Source: Methylophaga sp.
GTDB taxonomy: Bacteria; Pseudomonadota; Gammaproteobacteria; Nitrosococcales; Methylophagaceae
NCBI GenBank assembly: GCA_014762585.1
Contig: JABURN010000078.1
Location: 1-7,151, forward strand
Reading direction: 5' to 3'
Length of the DNA stretch: 7,151 nt
Below the pieces are notes generated by a model. The model was not told the origin of the DNA. It worked only from the letters and a program-made list of their open reading frames with translations, and did not search any database. Both the position numbers and the translations under genes were made by a program. This document shows positions 6,016 through 7,151 of the stretch, piece by piece; positions within the stretch are counted from its first letter, which is position 1, and every line of letters begins with the position of its first letter.

Positions 6016-7151
6016 GAGATGTTGCACTCGCTTCGGGTTTGGCCTTGGATTTCTCTTCCTTGCCATTATCATCCGATGCGGTGTTTTTTTCTACACCTGT
6101 GTCGCGCGGCTTGGTTTCAGCCTTTTCTTTAGCAGGCGCACGCTTCTTTTCCTCACTGCCAGATGCATTCTCCTGCTTGGCAGCTGGTTCAGACTTGTCA
6201 GGCGCACTGGTCTGCTTGGCAGCAGACTCGGCCTTGTCCTGTTTCGCATCAGAGGCCGGCTTACTGTCGCTGGAGGACTTGGTTTTAGCTTCGTCACTCA
6301 CTGGCGCACTGTCTTTATTTTCCCCAGTGCGGCGGCGACGATTGCTGGTACCTGATGAGGAACGTGTGCGCTTAGGCTTGCTGGCAGGAATTTTATTACC
6401 ATCAATTTCTGGCTCTTTATCCGACTTGATCAGGTTGCCGTTTACCTCTGGCTCCGGGTCAGGGATAGCATTGCCATTCACCTCAGGCTTGGGTTCCGGT
6501 GGCACATTGCCCTTCTCCTGTTCCTGCCTGATGGCCTGATCTGCCGTTTCCGGACGGGAACGACGACGACGGCCGCCACGGCGCGAACGACGGCCATTAC
6601 CACTGCGTGGTTTGCCGTTATCATCACTGTCCGACTGAGGCTTGTTATCACTGCCGGACTTCTTCTCTTCCGGCTTCTTGCTGTCATCGCTGTTGTCCTG
6701 GTTTTCAGGACGGCGGCGCGGCTTGCGACGTTCATTACCACCGCGGTTGCCACGATTGCTATTGCGGCTTTGCGAGCGACCTGGCTTTTTCGGCTCAGTC
6801 TTTTTGTCTTTCTTCTTATCCTCTTCTTCTGCTTCCGGTTTACCGGTCAAAACATTGAGCAGACGTTTGAGCAGGCTCGGTTTCTGTGGCTCTTCTTTGT
6901 CGCGATTGATCACGGGTGCCGGCGCAGAAGGTGAAATACCAGTTACCGCCGGTTGTTCCATGACCGGCTTATCACGCAGCACAACCGGAGTTTCTACTTC
7001 CGGTGTGGTCATCATCTGATGGCTGACCTGCTGACGAACATTGCCGTCCTTGATCCGTTCGATATCATAATGCGGTGTTTCCAGATGCGGGTTCGGAATC
7101 AGCACAATCTTGACGTTGTGACGCTGCTCGATCGCATCGATCTGCATCCGT
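5999..7151 (-). CDS. rne: Ribonuclease E, C-terminal scaffold region (5' end outside window)
   Basis: The frame is open to the right edge, giving 383 residues that end at TGA 6001-5999. The first about 35 residues (DAIEQRHNVKIVLIPNPH, then LETPHYDIERIKD) match the end of the RNase E/G catalytic half. The S1, RNase H-like and DNase I-like parts lie outside. The rest is low-complexity, Lys/Glu/Ser/Pro/Arg-rich and surely disordered, like the RNase E degradosome scaffold. Counting from the Met at 7147, it has an amphipathic hydrophobic stretch (about 91-101), an acidic/Lys run (104-117), Arg-rich patches (139-147, 184-199, 257-273), a triple repeat (216-254) and an Ala/Lys/Glu tail. RNase E initiates mRNA decay and rRNA/tRNA processing at the inner membrane. 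RNase G lacks such a tail, so RNase E is the better call. It converges on kdsB, as rne does near kdsB in Pseudomonas. Confidence 0.93.
   Translation of the reverse strand, partial: RMQIDAIEQRHNVKIVLIPNPHLETPHYDIERIKDGNVRQQVSHQMMTTPEVETPVVLRDKPVMEQPAVTGISPSAPAPVINRDKEEPQKPSLLKRLLNVLTGKPEAEEEDKKKDKKTEPKKPGRSQSRNSNRGNRGGNERRKPRRRPENQDNSDDSKKPEEKKSGSDNKPQSDSDDNGKPRSGNGRRSRRGGRRRRSRPETADQAIRQEQEKGNVPPEPKPEVNGNAIPDPEPEVNGNLIKSDKEPEIDGNKIPASKPKRTRSSSGTSNRRRRTGENKDSAPVSDEAKTKSSSDSKPASDAKQDKAESAAKQTSAPDKSEPAAKQENASGSEEKKRAPAKEKAETKPRDTGVEKNTASDDNGKEEKSKAKPEASATSHAQEK
6386..6502 (-). repeat. Degenerate triple peptide repeat (PEVNGN-type) in the RNase E tail
   Basis: Three copies of a 12-13 residue unit occur in tandem: KPEVNGNAIPDP, EPEVNGNLIKSD and EPEIDGNKIPAS. 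The core is PE(V/I)(N/D)GN, followed by an Ile one residue later. At DNA level the copies differ at many third positions (for example GTG/AAT against GTA/AAC), so this is not a recent duplication. The unit lies between Arg-rich patches two and three. Confidence 0.75.
6551..6598 (-). other. Main arginine-rich patch of the RNase E scaffold
   Basis: The segment NGRRSRRGGRRRRSRP encodes nine arginines in about sixteen residues. Smaller patches lie at 6707-6733 (RRKPRRRP) and 6329-6379 (KPKRTR and RRRRTG). In known RNase E proteins such patches bind RNA and flank the RhlB helicase site. An RNA-binding role here is inferred from composition. Confidence 0.6.
6839..6877 (-). other. Putative membrane-targeting amphipathic helix of RNase E
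   Basis: The segment PSLLKRLLNVLTG is the only hydrophobic stretch in the disordered tail. Its leucines and valine fall on one helical face with Lys/Arg on the other. It sits after the catalytic half and before the Arg-rich patches, which is where gammaproteobacterial RNase E carries its membrane-binding helix (segment A). The function is inferred from composition and position. Confidence 0.55.

Noticed and set aside
6016..6072. Upstream ATG for the 97-residue protein, giving 116 residues
   Set aside because: The extra 19 residues are the other-frame reading of the Lys/Glu-rich rne tail and show no independent signal.
6014..6355. 113-codon hydrophobic plus-strand frame that looks like a membrane protein
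   Set aside because: Its Phe/Leu/Arg richness comes from the complement of Lys/Glu/Ala codons in rne. It has no ribosome site and overlaps a strongly supported gene.
6039..6539. 166-codon open frame on the plus strand opposite rne, rich in Ser/Leu/Gly
   Set aside because: It is the antisense reading of the low-complexity rne tail; its composition mirrors Lys/Glu/Arg codons and it has no domain-like pattern.
6707..6733. CGN-rich tract resembling a simple sequence repeat or array
   Set aside because: It is explained by arginine codons of the RNase E basic patches; there is no regular spacer-repeat structure.

Overview
The window looks like a core-chromosome segment of a non-enteric gammaproteobacterium with moderate GC by eye. 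The evidence is the lipid A/Kdo gene order comEC - exbB - exbD - msbA - lpxK - Trm112-type gene - kdsB on the plus strand, facing rne on the minus strand. From memory, this mixes two known layouts. Enterics have comEC(ycaI)-msbA-lpxK-ycaR-kdsB. Pseudomonas has comEC-exbB-exbD-lpxK-Trm112 gene-kdsB-ptpA-murB facing rne. I do not assign a genus.

Plus strand, 1-5754: the 3' part of comEC (DNA-uptake channel, metallo-beta-lactamase-like domain) is followed by a 61-base gap with a small inverted repeat. A tightly packed run of six genes follows: an ExbB/TolQ-type proton-channel subunit, an ExbD/TolR-type partner (GTG start, 26-base overlap), MsbA (ATGA overlap), LpxK (5-base gap), a 59-residue two-CxxC Trm112-type protein (8-base overlap) and KdsB (6-base gap). 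The spacing indicates one polycistronic unit. MsbA flips lipid A-core across the inner membrane, LpxK adds the 4'-phosphate to lipid A, and KdsB activates Kdo as CMP-Kdo, so the unit serves lipopolysaccharide biogenesis. ExbBD probably adds a proton-motive-force-driven function at the envelope.

Minus strand, 7151-5722: the C-terminal part of RNase E enters from the right edge. It contains the end of the catalytic half, then a long disordered scaffold with a putative membrane-binding amphipathic helix, three arginine-rich patches and a degenerate triple repeat. Its 3' end overlaps by 17 bases a small gene for an unrecognised 97-residue protein. That gene's 3' end in turn overlaps the 3' end of kdsB by 33 bases in antiparallel orientation, leaving no intergenic terminator space.

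I saw no tRNA, rRNA, CRISPR array, insertion sequence, prophage gene or toxin-antitoxin pair. Most of the window is conserved housekeeping sequence. The least explained parts are the 97-residue gene, the RNase E scaffold repeats, the exbBD insertion in an LPS operon, and a near-perfect hairpin in the first codons of msbA.
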